Virus record (IMG/VR): IMGVR_UViG_3300047510_001496 | Coordinates: 1 to 37,795 of that record | Reading direction: 5' to 3' (one strand) | From: a virus | DNA: 37,795 nucleotides | Shown here: positions 15,029 through 24,100 of the stretch, one piece after another | Numbering within the stretch: the first letter of the stretch is position 1 | How the letters are laid out: the number at the start of each line of letters is the position of its first letter | Program-made: the position numbers and the translations under genes | The notes under the pieces: model-generated | What the model saw: the letters and a program-made list of their open reading frames with translations, nothing else | Databases searched by the model: none | Told to the model about the DNA's origin: nothing

Positions 15029-15789
15029 AATTTTTACAAGTTCAATTAACCCCTAATAAAACAACCAGAGCTGGAAACTATCCTTTAATAGTTAGCAATG
15101 ACCCTGCTCAGTGTTCTATAGATACTTTTACTCAAGAAAGTTTAATAACCCCTGATAATATTTTTATAGATTTAGCAAATAATGGGGTATTACAAATCCC
15201 ACCAGATGAACTTGAAGAAATACCTTGCGTTGGATGTTCCTGTTGTGAAGAACCCACTTCAGACGATCCTTCAACAGTAGAATATTACGGTTACTGGTCT
15301 AGTCCTACCTCTTGTGCTTGTGTAGCAGCCGGAGCATCTTGTAACCCTTTTAAAGTTACTACAGCTGGAGGAGTTGTTAAAAACGGCTATAAATGTGTTT
15401 TGACAAATGAACCCCTTACAAACGTTCAATGTTATACTTCAAGTTTTGCCAGCGGATTACAAGCATGTGGTGTTATTTCAATTCCATGTCCTACAACATG
15501 CACACCAGATAAATGGAATTTTATAGGTAGTAAAATATTTGTTAATATATTTGGTTCTCAGGCTTTGGCATCGGTTGTTGGTGGTGCAGATGATGATGCA
15601 AGACTAACCCGTGGAGACGGAACTACAAGATGGTTTAGATCCGGATTACCCGATCGTCCAGCATGCCAAGCTGGTAATATCAATTATCAATTTATAGCAG
15701 AACCAAATGAAATTTTTCTTATAGAAGGATATGATACATTCGGTGGTAATGGCGGTTTAAACATATGTGTCACTTTTACTCAATTATAA
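15025..15789 (+). CDS. Cysteine-rich virion protein of unknown function
   Basis: 254 residues, not recognised. About 15 cysteines are seen, clustered at CVGCSCCEE (near 72-80) and SCACVAAGASC, with further C..C pairs (PCPTTC) and single Cys spread to the end. The N-terminus (about 1-60) is a plain beta-like stretch, and the C-terminal third is Gly/Asp-rich with RGDGTTRWFRSGLPDRPACQ. There is no signal peptide, so disulfides would form only outside the cell or after lysis. Metal binding, or disulfide locking of a surface knob, are both possible. The start overlaps the previous stop (ATGA), so it is translated with the wedge-like protein and could be its partner. Confidence 0.6.
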   Translation: MKFLQVQLTPNKTTRAGNYPLIVSNDPAQCSIDTFTQESLITPDNIFIDLANNGVLQIPPDELEEIPCVGCSCCEEPTSDDPSTVEYYGYWSSPTSCACVAAGASCNPFKVTTAGGVVKNGYKCVLTNEPLTNVQCYTSSFASGLQACGVISIPCPTTCTPDKWNFIGSKIFVNIFGSQALASVVGGADDDARLTRGDGTTRWFRSGLPDRPACQAGNINYQFIAEPNEIFLIEGYDTFGGNGGLNICVTFTQL

Positions 15790-15810
15790 TCCTTAACTTG
15801 GTACTCTTTA

Positions 15811-15824
15811 TCTAAATATTATAA
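15811..15824 (+). promoter_or_regulatory. Late-type promoter, leaderless geometry
   Basis: TCTAAATATTATAA runs directly into ATG 15825. The T of TAAATA (15813) is 12 bases before the ATG, and the expected transcription start is about 15824. There is no Shine-Dalgarno, and a pyrimidine-rich stretch (CTCTTTATC) lies just upstream. Confidence 0.65.
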
Positions 15825-18800
15825 ATGGCATCTTCCACAGAAAGTAACGTTCCTTTGAATTTTAATCAATGGTCTGCCCGACAATTAGCAATAATACCCG
15901 GTTCAGAACAAAGAGAATATTCTAGATATTTAATAGATTGGTATAAGAACAAATCTACAGAAAAATCTAGAAATCAAGACGCCATCAAACAAGACTATGT
16001 TCAATTAGTTAAAGATTTAAGCTTTTTATTCGGTCAAGCAGAGAAAGATCGTTTTCTAGCAGATGTAGATTATACAAACGAAGAAGAATTGATATTTTCT
16101 GTACCGTTTTTTGCTCGCAAATTAAAAGAAATATCAAAAGTTTTATCGGCTAAAAGGGAAGCAATTAAACAAGCTAAAATCAAATATAATTTAATAGGTT
16201 CTAATCAAGGTTTAGAAACTCTTTTATACGAATACATGCTAAAGGGGTTTACAAAAAGAGAAGGCACCATAACCCAAGTACCAGCACTTCCTATTCAAAA
16301 TATATTTCCAGAACTTTCTGCTATTAAAGATAACTTTTATATAGAAATTGAAGAATTGCACGACCCCTCAACTTACCATGATTCTGATCCTTCTGTAGAT
16401 ATACAAAATTATGTATCCTTAGAAGATGTTTTAAATGCACCTCCCTTCGACGACCCTAATTTAACAGATGAAGAAGTCTTAAATTTATTAACTTCTAGAT
16501 TTTTGCCTAGAGTAGCGCCTACTCCATTGTCTAAAGTATTTTTCGATTATCTATCAGCGTTAAACACAAATGACATTTTTTCTATAATTGATACATATGG
16601 TGCAACTCAAACCATTACAAATGAAATAGTTGGTACAGAAAAATATCTAGGAGAAACTGTTTACGGGTTAACTGCTATAAGATTAAGAGAAATTTCTACA
16701 GCAGATCAGGTTTTATCTTTAGATTTACAAGATGGAAACAATTGGTTCTATTGGCCAAGCGGTACTCAAATAGTAGAGCCTTATAACTTTAACAATTATT
16801 TTCAACCTATATTAATAAATGATTCTAATTTCATATCAAGCAGTGCAACTGGTGGTACAGATTTTAGCAACTCTGATCTTATTTTTACAGACAAAAGTGG
16901 AGTTGTTGAAGGTGCATGGTTGAAAGGAGTTACGGAAGAAAATTCAAAAACACAAATACAAATAACATTACCTGGTGGTACTACAAAAGAATTCATGTTT
17001 CCTTTTGTAGGATTCAGATTATCTACAAGAGGATTTGGTTGGGATGGTTATGCCTTTAACGATAGTTATTTGCAACAATTTAATTTACTACCTTATTCTC
17101 AACAAAAACAATTATTAGAAACCTATTATACTACCAATTTACCTAATTCAGCTGCATATCCAGTTTATTTAAATCAAACTCAATTAAGAAGATTAGGCTT
17201 TTCTAACATATTTTTTGATCAAGCAGATAATATTTTAAAACAAGGTAAAAGAAGTGATATTCCAGACGTATACAGCGATGCTTTAAACGACCCTACAGAA
17301 CAAGCGTATTTGTATAGATTTATAAGAACGGACATTCCCATAGAAACTGGAGCAAATAGTATTTTATGGCCTATATCAAAAATAGCAGAAGACGGTAATT
17401 TACCTATAACTGTAACAGAAAATGATAATTTACCAACTAGACTATCAGAACACGATCCTTCTATAGCAATGTTGGGTGCAGTTGGTGGTTTATCGTTTAG
17501 CACTTCAGATGTTATATATCGTTTAGATTCAAGATCTGGTGATGAAATAGAAGCTGCGTGGTTACGTGCAGGTGATGTATCTTTCTTAGATTCAACTAAA
17601 AATACTATAGAAGTATATAATACATCGGCTGTAGAATGTGCTGTTCCTATAACTGGTCCAGTTCAATTAGGATTACATTTTAGAGTCGAGAGTGGTACTA
17701 AAATGTCTTTTGTTTGGTGTGGACCTGACACATACGCAGATGAAGTAATATATGCATATTCTCATAGTGCTGATTGTCCGTATACAAAAAACGGTCCACA
17801 TAATTATTATAGAAACCAAGACTTTAGCAACCCAGGACCCTTAAACTCAACATTACAGTATGAAAAATGTAATTGCCGAGCTGTTAAATACTCGCCTATA
17901 GGCCATGCAGGTTCTGTCTTTACAGATTACAATGGAATGGCGGATGTTATATTTGCAGACCCTCAAGGATTAGGGAATGAATTTGCAGTAAACTCATGGA
18001 GAGACACTAGAGGATTTAATGTTTACAACAGTCCTCAGTTTGCATTTTTCCAATTAGCAAAAAAACCAAGTTCTCAATATGGTGAACTTATAGGACAACC
18101 TTCTCTTAACTTTCCTACCAATGAGAAAGATATTAGATGGGTACAACCCCCAGGTACAGAAGAATTTGTTGATTATGATGATGACGGTATAGATGATAGA
18201 TACCAAAGATATCCTGGTGATAAAGGAGAAGGAGAATTTAAATTCTATTCAGACGAAGAGGTAGGATGGGGTCCTGGTAAATGGTTAACTAGCGCAGGAA
18301 CGCGTATGGTTTTAAAAACTGGCAGAAGATATACATATTATAGAACTTCTTTACGTAAAGGATCAAACACAGCTCCTTACTTGGTTGTAAAATATCCTTA
18401 TAAAGAAATCAATTCTTTATTATGTGATGGTGCTTGTTCTGATATAGTATTTGTTTTAGATGCTAGCTTATCTCAAACATATGTTTTTGAAACTGTTAAA
18501 AACATTGTTAAACAAATTTATAATGTTTTATTACAAAACGCTCAACATCAATTAGGTTTAGTTGCTTTCAATCAAGACGCAACAACAATTTCATATTTGT
18601 CTCAAGATGCATTTGCTTTGAGATTATTAACATCCTTATTATCTCCTTCCGGCAAAACTAATATTACAGATGGATTGTTATTGGCTGAAGCAATTTTAAC
18701 AACAAGAATACCGGAAGAATCTATTGAAAATAATGATTTATTCGCTTTATGTCGCCAATTAAACGTAACCATAGCAAGTTGTGGTGCTGGCTCTGTTACT

Positions 18801-21116
18801 GTTAATGAACCTCGCAATTCTTGTAGAAAACGTATTATCATATTCAGTGATGGCGAGGCAAATATAGAACAAGATTCTGTTATCACAACAGCTAACAGAG
18901 TAAAAAATAATGGAATAGAAATTATTTCAATAGATATAGGCACATTAGGGTTATTCAATAATAACATGGAAGAAATTGCAACTAACTCTGACCTTTATTT
19001 TAATCTACAGCAATATCTTTTAAACAATGACGGAGACGACAATTCTTTTGCAAACTTTATAGCCCAACTTATTTCAGATTGCCCTCCAATTAAACCAACT
19101 TGGTGTAAGGCTATAAAAGGTTCTACTGGTGAGTGGATAGAGACCAATGAAGTTTCTGATATGATCCTATATCCCGGAGATTATTTAAGTTATACTCACC
19201 AAGGAGGAGTTTTTTATACAAGCCCAGTAGACTCTTCCACAAATTTTAATCAAACCGGTATAGATTTTACAATTAATGTAAAACTCAATGGATGGGATTA
19301 TACAACAAACACATTTTATGCATCTGCATACGGTTCTAGATTTGGATCAAAACCTTTTTGGGGAACCGCATATAATGTATACGACGAAGACAATAGTTAC
19401 TATAAAGAATCTATGGCATTCGGTGGTCATATAAGATTCTTTAATGATTATGTACCAGTTAAACAACCAGAAATTTCTCCATTAGTGTTAGAGAACGGAA
19501 ATTTAATAAAATATACTAATAGGTCGCCAAATAACTTAAATTGGCAAGAATACATAGACATCAAAATTACAGATACAGAACGTAGATGGAATAAAATTGA
19601 GTTTTATAAAGATGTTTCCAATTTAGCAAATTTATTAAAAGTAAACAATCTTGATGTTATAGCATATCCATCAATGGAACCAAGCACCTTAACATTAGAA
19701 AGTTATTCTCAATTTAAACCAGCTTACTATAACTACTTTGCACAAAATAGTTTTAAATTTAATCAAGATTTATTTTATGCCGATAGGTGTGAAAATAGTT
19801 TTGTAATTTTTAATTCCGCGGTTATCATTAATCCTTTAACACCTTCTGCCAATTTAGACAATAGATTTTATCCAACTATAGCATCTATATCATATCCCCA
19901 TTTAGCTGTAAGTGAAAGGCAGGTAGGGGAATATATGGTACCAGATACTTTAGGAACTCCAACTTGGAGAGGCAGAGGATATAAAAACTTTATAGACCCA
20001 AATCGTGTATCTATTTTAGAAGCTGCAAGTGCGGAAGAAGTGTTTTTAGACCTCAACAAATACAGTAGTAGAAATAGAGGATTAACTAAAAAAGACCAAC
20101 TATCACCAATTACAACTTATAATATAAGCAATGATTGGATTGCAGAACCTTATAGTGCTTGCGGAAAAGCCGGTGTTATATTAGGTACCAAAGAAAACCA
20201 AAAATTCACACCTTATCAAACTAGTTACGAAATTTTAAATAAAAATTATTACGGAATAACTAGACAAGAAGATTCTTTTGAATTCTGGACACCAGCCAAT
20301 CCAGCAACTTGGAATGAACCTGTCAAATATCCTTTAACTTTTAGAAAAGAATTAGAAGCAGCAACTTATAAAAATCGCATAGACAATTTATTGGTTAATA
20401 AAGGAAAAATGTCCCAATGGAAAACTGATATTTTTGGATATGATTACGGATTATTTAAAAAGTCAGACAGAAATGATCCGTTTTTTAATGATGTAGTATT
20501 ACTACTTCCTATGAACGCTAATTTTCAAGATTTTTCAAAAAGCGCAAATAGTATATCGATTTTTGGCACACCTTCAATAGTTCCATTTTCTCAACGCCCA
20601 GATAATGGAGGATACTTTGATAGCAGCGGAGATTACTTGTCAATTAGTGATACACCAAATTTGGGACTCGGGACTCAAAACTTTACCATAGAAATGTGGA
20701 TATTTAAATCAACAGCACTAGTAAACTGGAATGGTATATTTGAGCTTGGTACTGGTATAAATCCTTATCAAAACGGGTTAATGCTCAGACTACAATCAAC
20801 TACAACAGATTCATTGTACATAGCAAATGTTGCTTATAACTGGTCTCCTTCTTCCAACTTCCCATTAAACCAGTGGAACCATTTAGCTCTGGTAAGAAAT
20901 GGTAATAGTTTCACAGTATATGTAAACGGTAATAGTGTACTCAGTGTAACTAACAGCGCCAATTTAGGTTCAACATCACGAATAACTATAGGTGCAAGCG
21001 CACATTCAACAACTCAGGGGTTAGATGGTTTTATAGACGATTTTAGAATCACAAAAGGAATTGCAAGGTATACGACAAACTTTACCCCACCAACAAACCA
21101 ATTCCCAACTTCATAA
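15825..21116 (+). CDS. 1763-residue structural protein with vWA and LamG domains
   Basis: A giant protein, not matched to a single T4 gene. The N-terminal 150 residues are helical (SARQLAIIPGSEQREYSRYL and following) and may be the particle-binding part. Residues 783-794 (DYDDDGIDDRYQ) resemble a thrombospondin type-3 calcium loop. About 873-1060 is a von Willebrand A domain: DIVFVLDASLS with MIDAS D879-S881-S883, GKTNITDGL with T945, and IIIFSDGEAN with D1009, then a strand IEIISIDIG. VSDMILYPGDYLSY (from 1110) recurs in the protein at 31853. Residues 1556-1763 are a Laminin-G-like domain ending DGFIDDFRITKGIARYTTN, nearly the same as the end of the protein at 31825. I infer a baseplate- or tail-tip-anchored adhesin with metal-dependent and sugar- or protein-binding modules. 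Confidence 0.75.
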   Translation: MASSTESNVPLNFNQWSARQLAIIPGSEQREYSRYLIDWYKNKSTEKSRNQDAIKQDYVQLVKDLSFLFGQAEKDRFLADVDYTNEEELIFSVPFFARKLKEISKVLSAKREAIKQAKIKYNLIGSNQGLETLLYEYMLKGFTKREGTITQVPALPIQNIFPELSAIKDNFYIEIEELHDPSTYHDSDPSVDIQNYVSLEDVLNAPPFDDPNLTDEEVLNLLTSRFLPRVAPTPLSKVFFDYLSALNTNDIFSIIDTYGATQTITNEIVGTEKYLGETVYGLTAIRLREISTADQVLSLDLQDGNNWFYWPSGTQIVEPYNFNNYFQPILINDSNFISSSATGGTDFSNSDLIFTDKSGVVEGAWLKGVTEENSKTQIQITLPGGTTKEFMFPFVGFRLSTRGFGWDGYAFNDSYLQQFNLLPYSQQKQLLETYYTTNLPNSAAYPVYLNQTQLRRLGFSNIFFDQADNILKQGKRSDIPDVYSDALNDPTEQAYLYRFIRTDIPIETGANSILWPISKIAEDGNLPITVTENDNLPTRLSEHDPSIAMLGAVGGLSFSTSDVIYRLDSRSGDEIEAAWLRAGDVSFLDSTKNTIEVYNTSAVECAVPITGPVQLGLHFRVESGTKMSFVWCGPDTYADEVIYAYSHSADCPYTKNGPHNYYRNQDFSNPGPLNSTLQYEKCNCRAVKYSPIGHAGSVFTDYNGMADVIFADPQGLGNEFAVNSWRDTRGFNVYNSPQFAFFQLAKKPSSQYGELIGQPSLNFPTNEKDIRWVQPPGTEEFVDYDDDGIDDRYQRYPGDKGEGEFKFYSDEEVGWGPGKWLTSAGTRMVLKTGRRYTYYRTSLRKGSNTAPYLVVKYPYKEINSLLCDGACSDIVFVLDASLSQTYVFETVKNIVKQIYNVLLQNAQHQLGLVAFNQDATTISYLSQDAFALRLLTSLLSPSGKTNITDGLLLAEAILTTRIPEESIENNDLFALCRQLNVTIASCGAGSVTVNEPRNSCRKRIIIFSDGEANIEQDSVITTANRVKNNGIEIISIDIGTLGLFNNNMEEIATNSDLYFNLQQYLLNNDGDDNSFANFIAQLISDCPPIKPTWCKAIKGSTGEWIETNEVSDMILYPGDYLSYTHQGGVFYTSPVDSSTNFNQTGIDFTINVKLNGWDYTTNTFYASAYGSRFGSKPFWGTAYNVYDEDNSYYKESMAFGGHIRFFNDYVPVKQPEISPLVLENGNLIKYTNRSPNNLNWQEYIDIKITDTERRWNKIEFYKDVSNLANLLKVNNLDVIAYPSMEPSTLTLESYSQFKPAYYNYFAQNSFKFNQDLFYADRCENSFVIFNSAVIINPLTPSANLDNRFYPTIASISYPHLAVSERQVGEYMVPDTLGTPTWRGRGYKNFIDPNRVSILEAASAEEVFLDLNKYSSRNRGLTKKDQLSPITTYNISNDWIAEPYSACGKAGVILGTKENQKFTPYQTSYEILNKNYYGITRQEDSFEFWTPANPATWNEPVKYPLTFRKELEAATYKNRIDNLLVNKGKMSQWKTDIFGYDYGLFKKSDRNDPFFNDVVLLLPMNANFQDFSKSANSISIFGTPSIVPFSQRPDNGGYFDSSGDYLSISDTPNLGLGTQNFTIEMWIFKSTALVNWNGIFELGTGINPYQNGLMLRLQSTTTDSLYIANVAYNWSPSSNFPLNQWNHLALVRNGNSFTVYVNGNSVLSVTNSANLGSTSRITIGASAHSTTQGLDGFIDDFRITKGIARYTTNFTPPTNQFPTS

Positions 21117-21154
21117 TTTTAGTTAATTATTGGAGTGTAACCTATAATCCTTGC

Positions 21155-21171
21155 TCTAAATATTAAACATA
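21155..21171 (+). promoter_or_regulatory. Late-type promoter before giant structural gene
   Basis: TCTAAATA (21155-21162) followed by TTAAACATA and the ATG at 21172. The expected start is near 21168, giving a leader of about 4 nt. It has the same TCTAAATATT core as at 15811 and 31839. Confidence 0.6.
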
Positions 21172-24100
21172 ATGAATCAATTTCGACAGGCATTTTTTAT
21201 TTCTCAAGTAGGCACTTGGCCTAATGAAATTTTTGTCATTGCTCCTTCTACACAGTTTATTGATCCGAATTTAGGATTTTTACCTATAGATAATAATGTT
21301 TTTTATTTAAACAATACTTTAAATAAAATAGACAATGCATTTTTACCTATAGGCACTAAACCTATAGGCATAAACAGCTTAAACGGTTACTCATTTATCG
21401 ACAGTCAGGTAGGCTTGAATGATCAAGGGTTTTTACAATTAGATTTTAACCCAAATTCTTATCTAATATGGGACGTTGGTTCTGTAAGAAAAAATTTTAA
21501 TACAGGACCTCTGTATAACATGAATCAAATAGATGTAAAACCCGGAGCTAATTTTGATTCGAAAGATTATTTTGGTTATTTAATTTTCCCAACAAGAATA
21601 TGTTTAAGACCAGAAAGATTGACATTCTCTGGCGGTAATTGGGTATTATCAACTCGTACGGTAGTTAGAACTGCATCTACGTTTTTTACATACAGTTCAA
21701 CTATGGATTTAGTTCCATATGATGTTTACCAAAGATTTACGTCAAGACCGCCGGTAACCGCCGTAGTACCCGCAGGATATACATTAACATATGACCTATG
21801 TGCAAGTAGAACACAAACACTAAGACCTGTAATAGATTTTACCAGTACATATAACCCAGAATACGTTTCAATTATATTAGAACCACCAAATTGTCGTATA
21901 CGTCCCGATTCAACTGCAGTATTTTATAATGTAGAATATTATTCTATAAGTCCAGACGACTTTTTATCAGAAGCTATTGATTTATCTTTTGATCCACCAA
22001 TCTTTTTAAACGCCAACAGCCCTTTCAGAACATCGTATCTTTTTAATTATGATCCTTATAAAGACCCAACAAGGCAATATTTCCAGTTAATACAAAGAAT
22101 ACCGCCCAATATAAACACTTTCAGACTTAGTGAATCCGGATTTAGCGTTTTAAGTGCTGTATTTGATTTTAATACATCTAATTTCAGATATTTTAGTAAT
22201 TTCTTCTTAAAAAGAGAAGGTACAATTTTTACACCAGTCAACACCTTAACAGGTATAGAAGGTACAAGCATAGCTCTTAACTATATAGTAGATTGTCCGA
22301 CCATTCAGCTTACAAATGAACCAGCTAAAACTGGAGCATCAATTTCCGGTGCAGCTAATACTTTTGGTGTACCTGTTGCAACTGGCCCAGCATTAATTTC
22401 AAATACATTTTCAACAAAATATCCTCCACACTTTTACTCATACAGAGTATCTGTTAGTTCTTCAACACTATTACCAAAACCAGAATACCTAGAAACTGAC
22501 ATATTATCTTTCTACCTAACAACATCTGCTATATCTGGTACAACCACATCAGTCACATTATCAACATTTATCGCATCAGATTTTAATTTCTTAACATACG
22601 ATCTAGGAACCACTAGCCCCAACGACTTAATAAAATATACAGCAGTTGAATCTGACCCTGTATTTTTATCTGCGTTAAATTGTTTTTACGGTCTTAATCA
22701 AAATTTATCTTATAATATTTTTAATAGTCCGTGGGTACCATTAGTATCTGCAAAAATGTTTTCAATATCGTATCCGACTATTGAGTATGGTGAAATTAGC
22801 TTTGCTTTAAAAGCTACAGTGTCTTCTGTAAACGGATTTTTAGATAACAAAATTATAAGACCAATAACATTAGCTTTAGGCTTACCTCCAGCAGATCCTA
22901 GACCTCCTTTCACTATTAATATTGTAGATGAAGGAGAGGATTTTATAGAAGTAGACGCCTCTTTTATTAATGCAGAACAGTTTTACCCTTATCGTGATTT
23001 AACAGATAGTGTCATCTCTTGGACTATAAGTCCTACTAGTCAATATACTTCTATAAATTCTATAGACGTCGACGAAAATCCTATACAATTTATCCCTTAT
23101 TTAAGTGCGATCCTATTTAATGAAACTACTTGGACTGTAAGAGTTTCTGGGTTTGGACCACAACCAACAGTAATCACCCTTTCTTCGCAAAAATATAATA
23201 TTACAACCTCTGTAACCTCAAACTCTGGGTTGTTTAACTTTTTCGCAGAAAATCGATTTTTAGTTGGTCCTGCTATACCATTAAACAATTTAAATGCTAC
23301 TAGAACTATAAGACTCACAGCAGCTGTGCCATATAAAGACAGAGTATATGAAATACCTCTTAATACTTCCATGAATTGGGCATGGACTTATGACAATCTT
23401 ACTTTGGCAGAAGAGCAACCTATTGAAGCGTTTTATGTAGGTCAATCTGGAACGTTCACTCTTGGAGAACAAGGCCTATCACAAAACATTAGCGCGCTTA
23501 ATTTTAATATCACACCAGCATTTGCAAATTTATTTCCAAATGTTCACAGAGTCAATATAACCGCATATTCTTTTGCTAACATACCTCCTATAGAAGGCAG
23601 TTACGGATTTGATGTTGATGATTTTCCAGACCCTTCTATTTTTAATACAGATTTTACAACAGCCTATATAAACGGTTTACAACCTATTATAGCAGATACT
23701 AGAAAGGGTATAAATGTTGTTACTAGAGCAGTTTCAAGTAGTAACAGTTTTACATTGACAGGCAACAGAGACATTCTCCCAACTATAGTAGTACCTTCAA
23801 ATGGTTCTATAGTATGGAGTGTTAGTAACAATGTAGCAGGATTAGTATCAACAAATTCATTTGCATCAGGTATTGATGTATTTTTTAGACTTAATTTAGC
23901 AACAGGTACTATTAGAAGAGAAAATTTAGTTTCATTAAGTGCAATCAATTGTATAGCTCCTGGATGGACTAGTGCGCATAGTGTACAGGCTAATACAACA
24001 TTTTATATGTTACCTGCTAGAGAATTTACAACTCCTTTAGCTTTTAATCTGTATCCGACATATATTTGGCAAGGGGGACCTTATCTTACATTATTAGACA

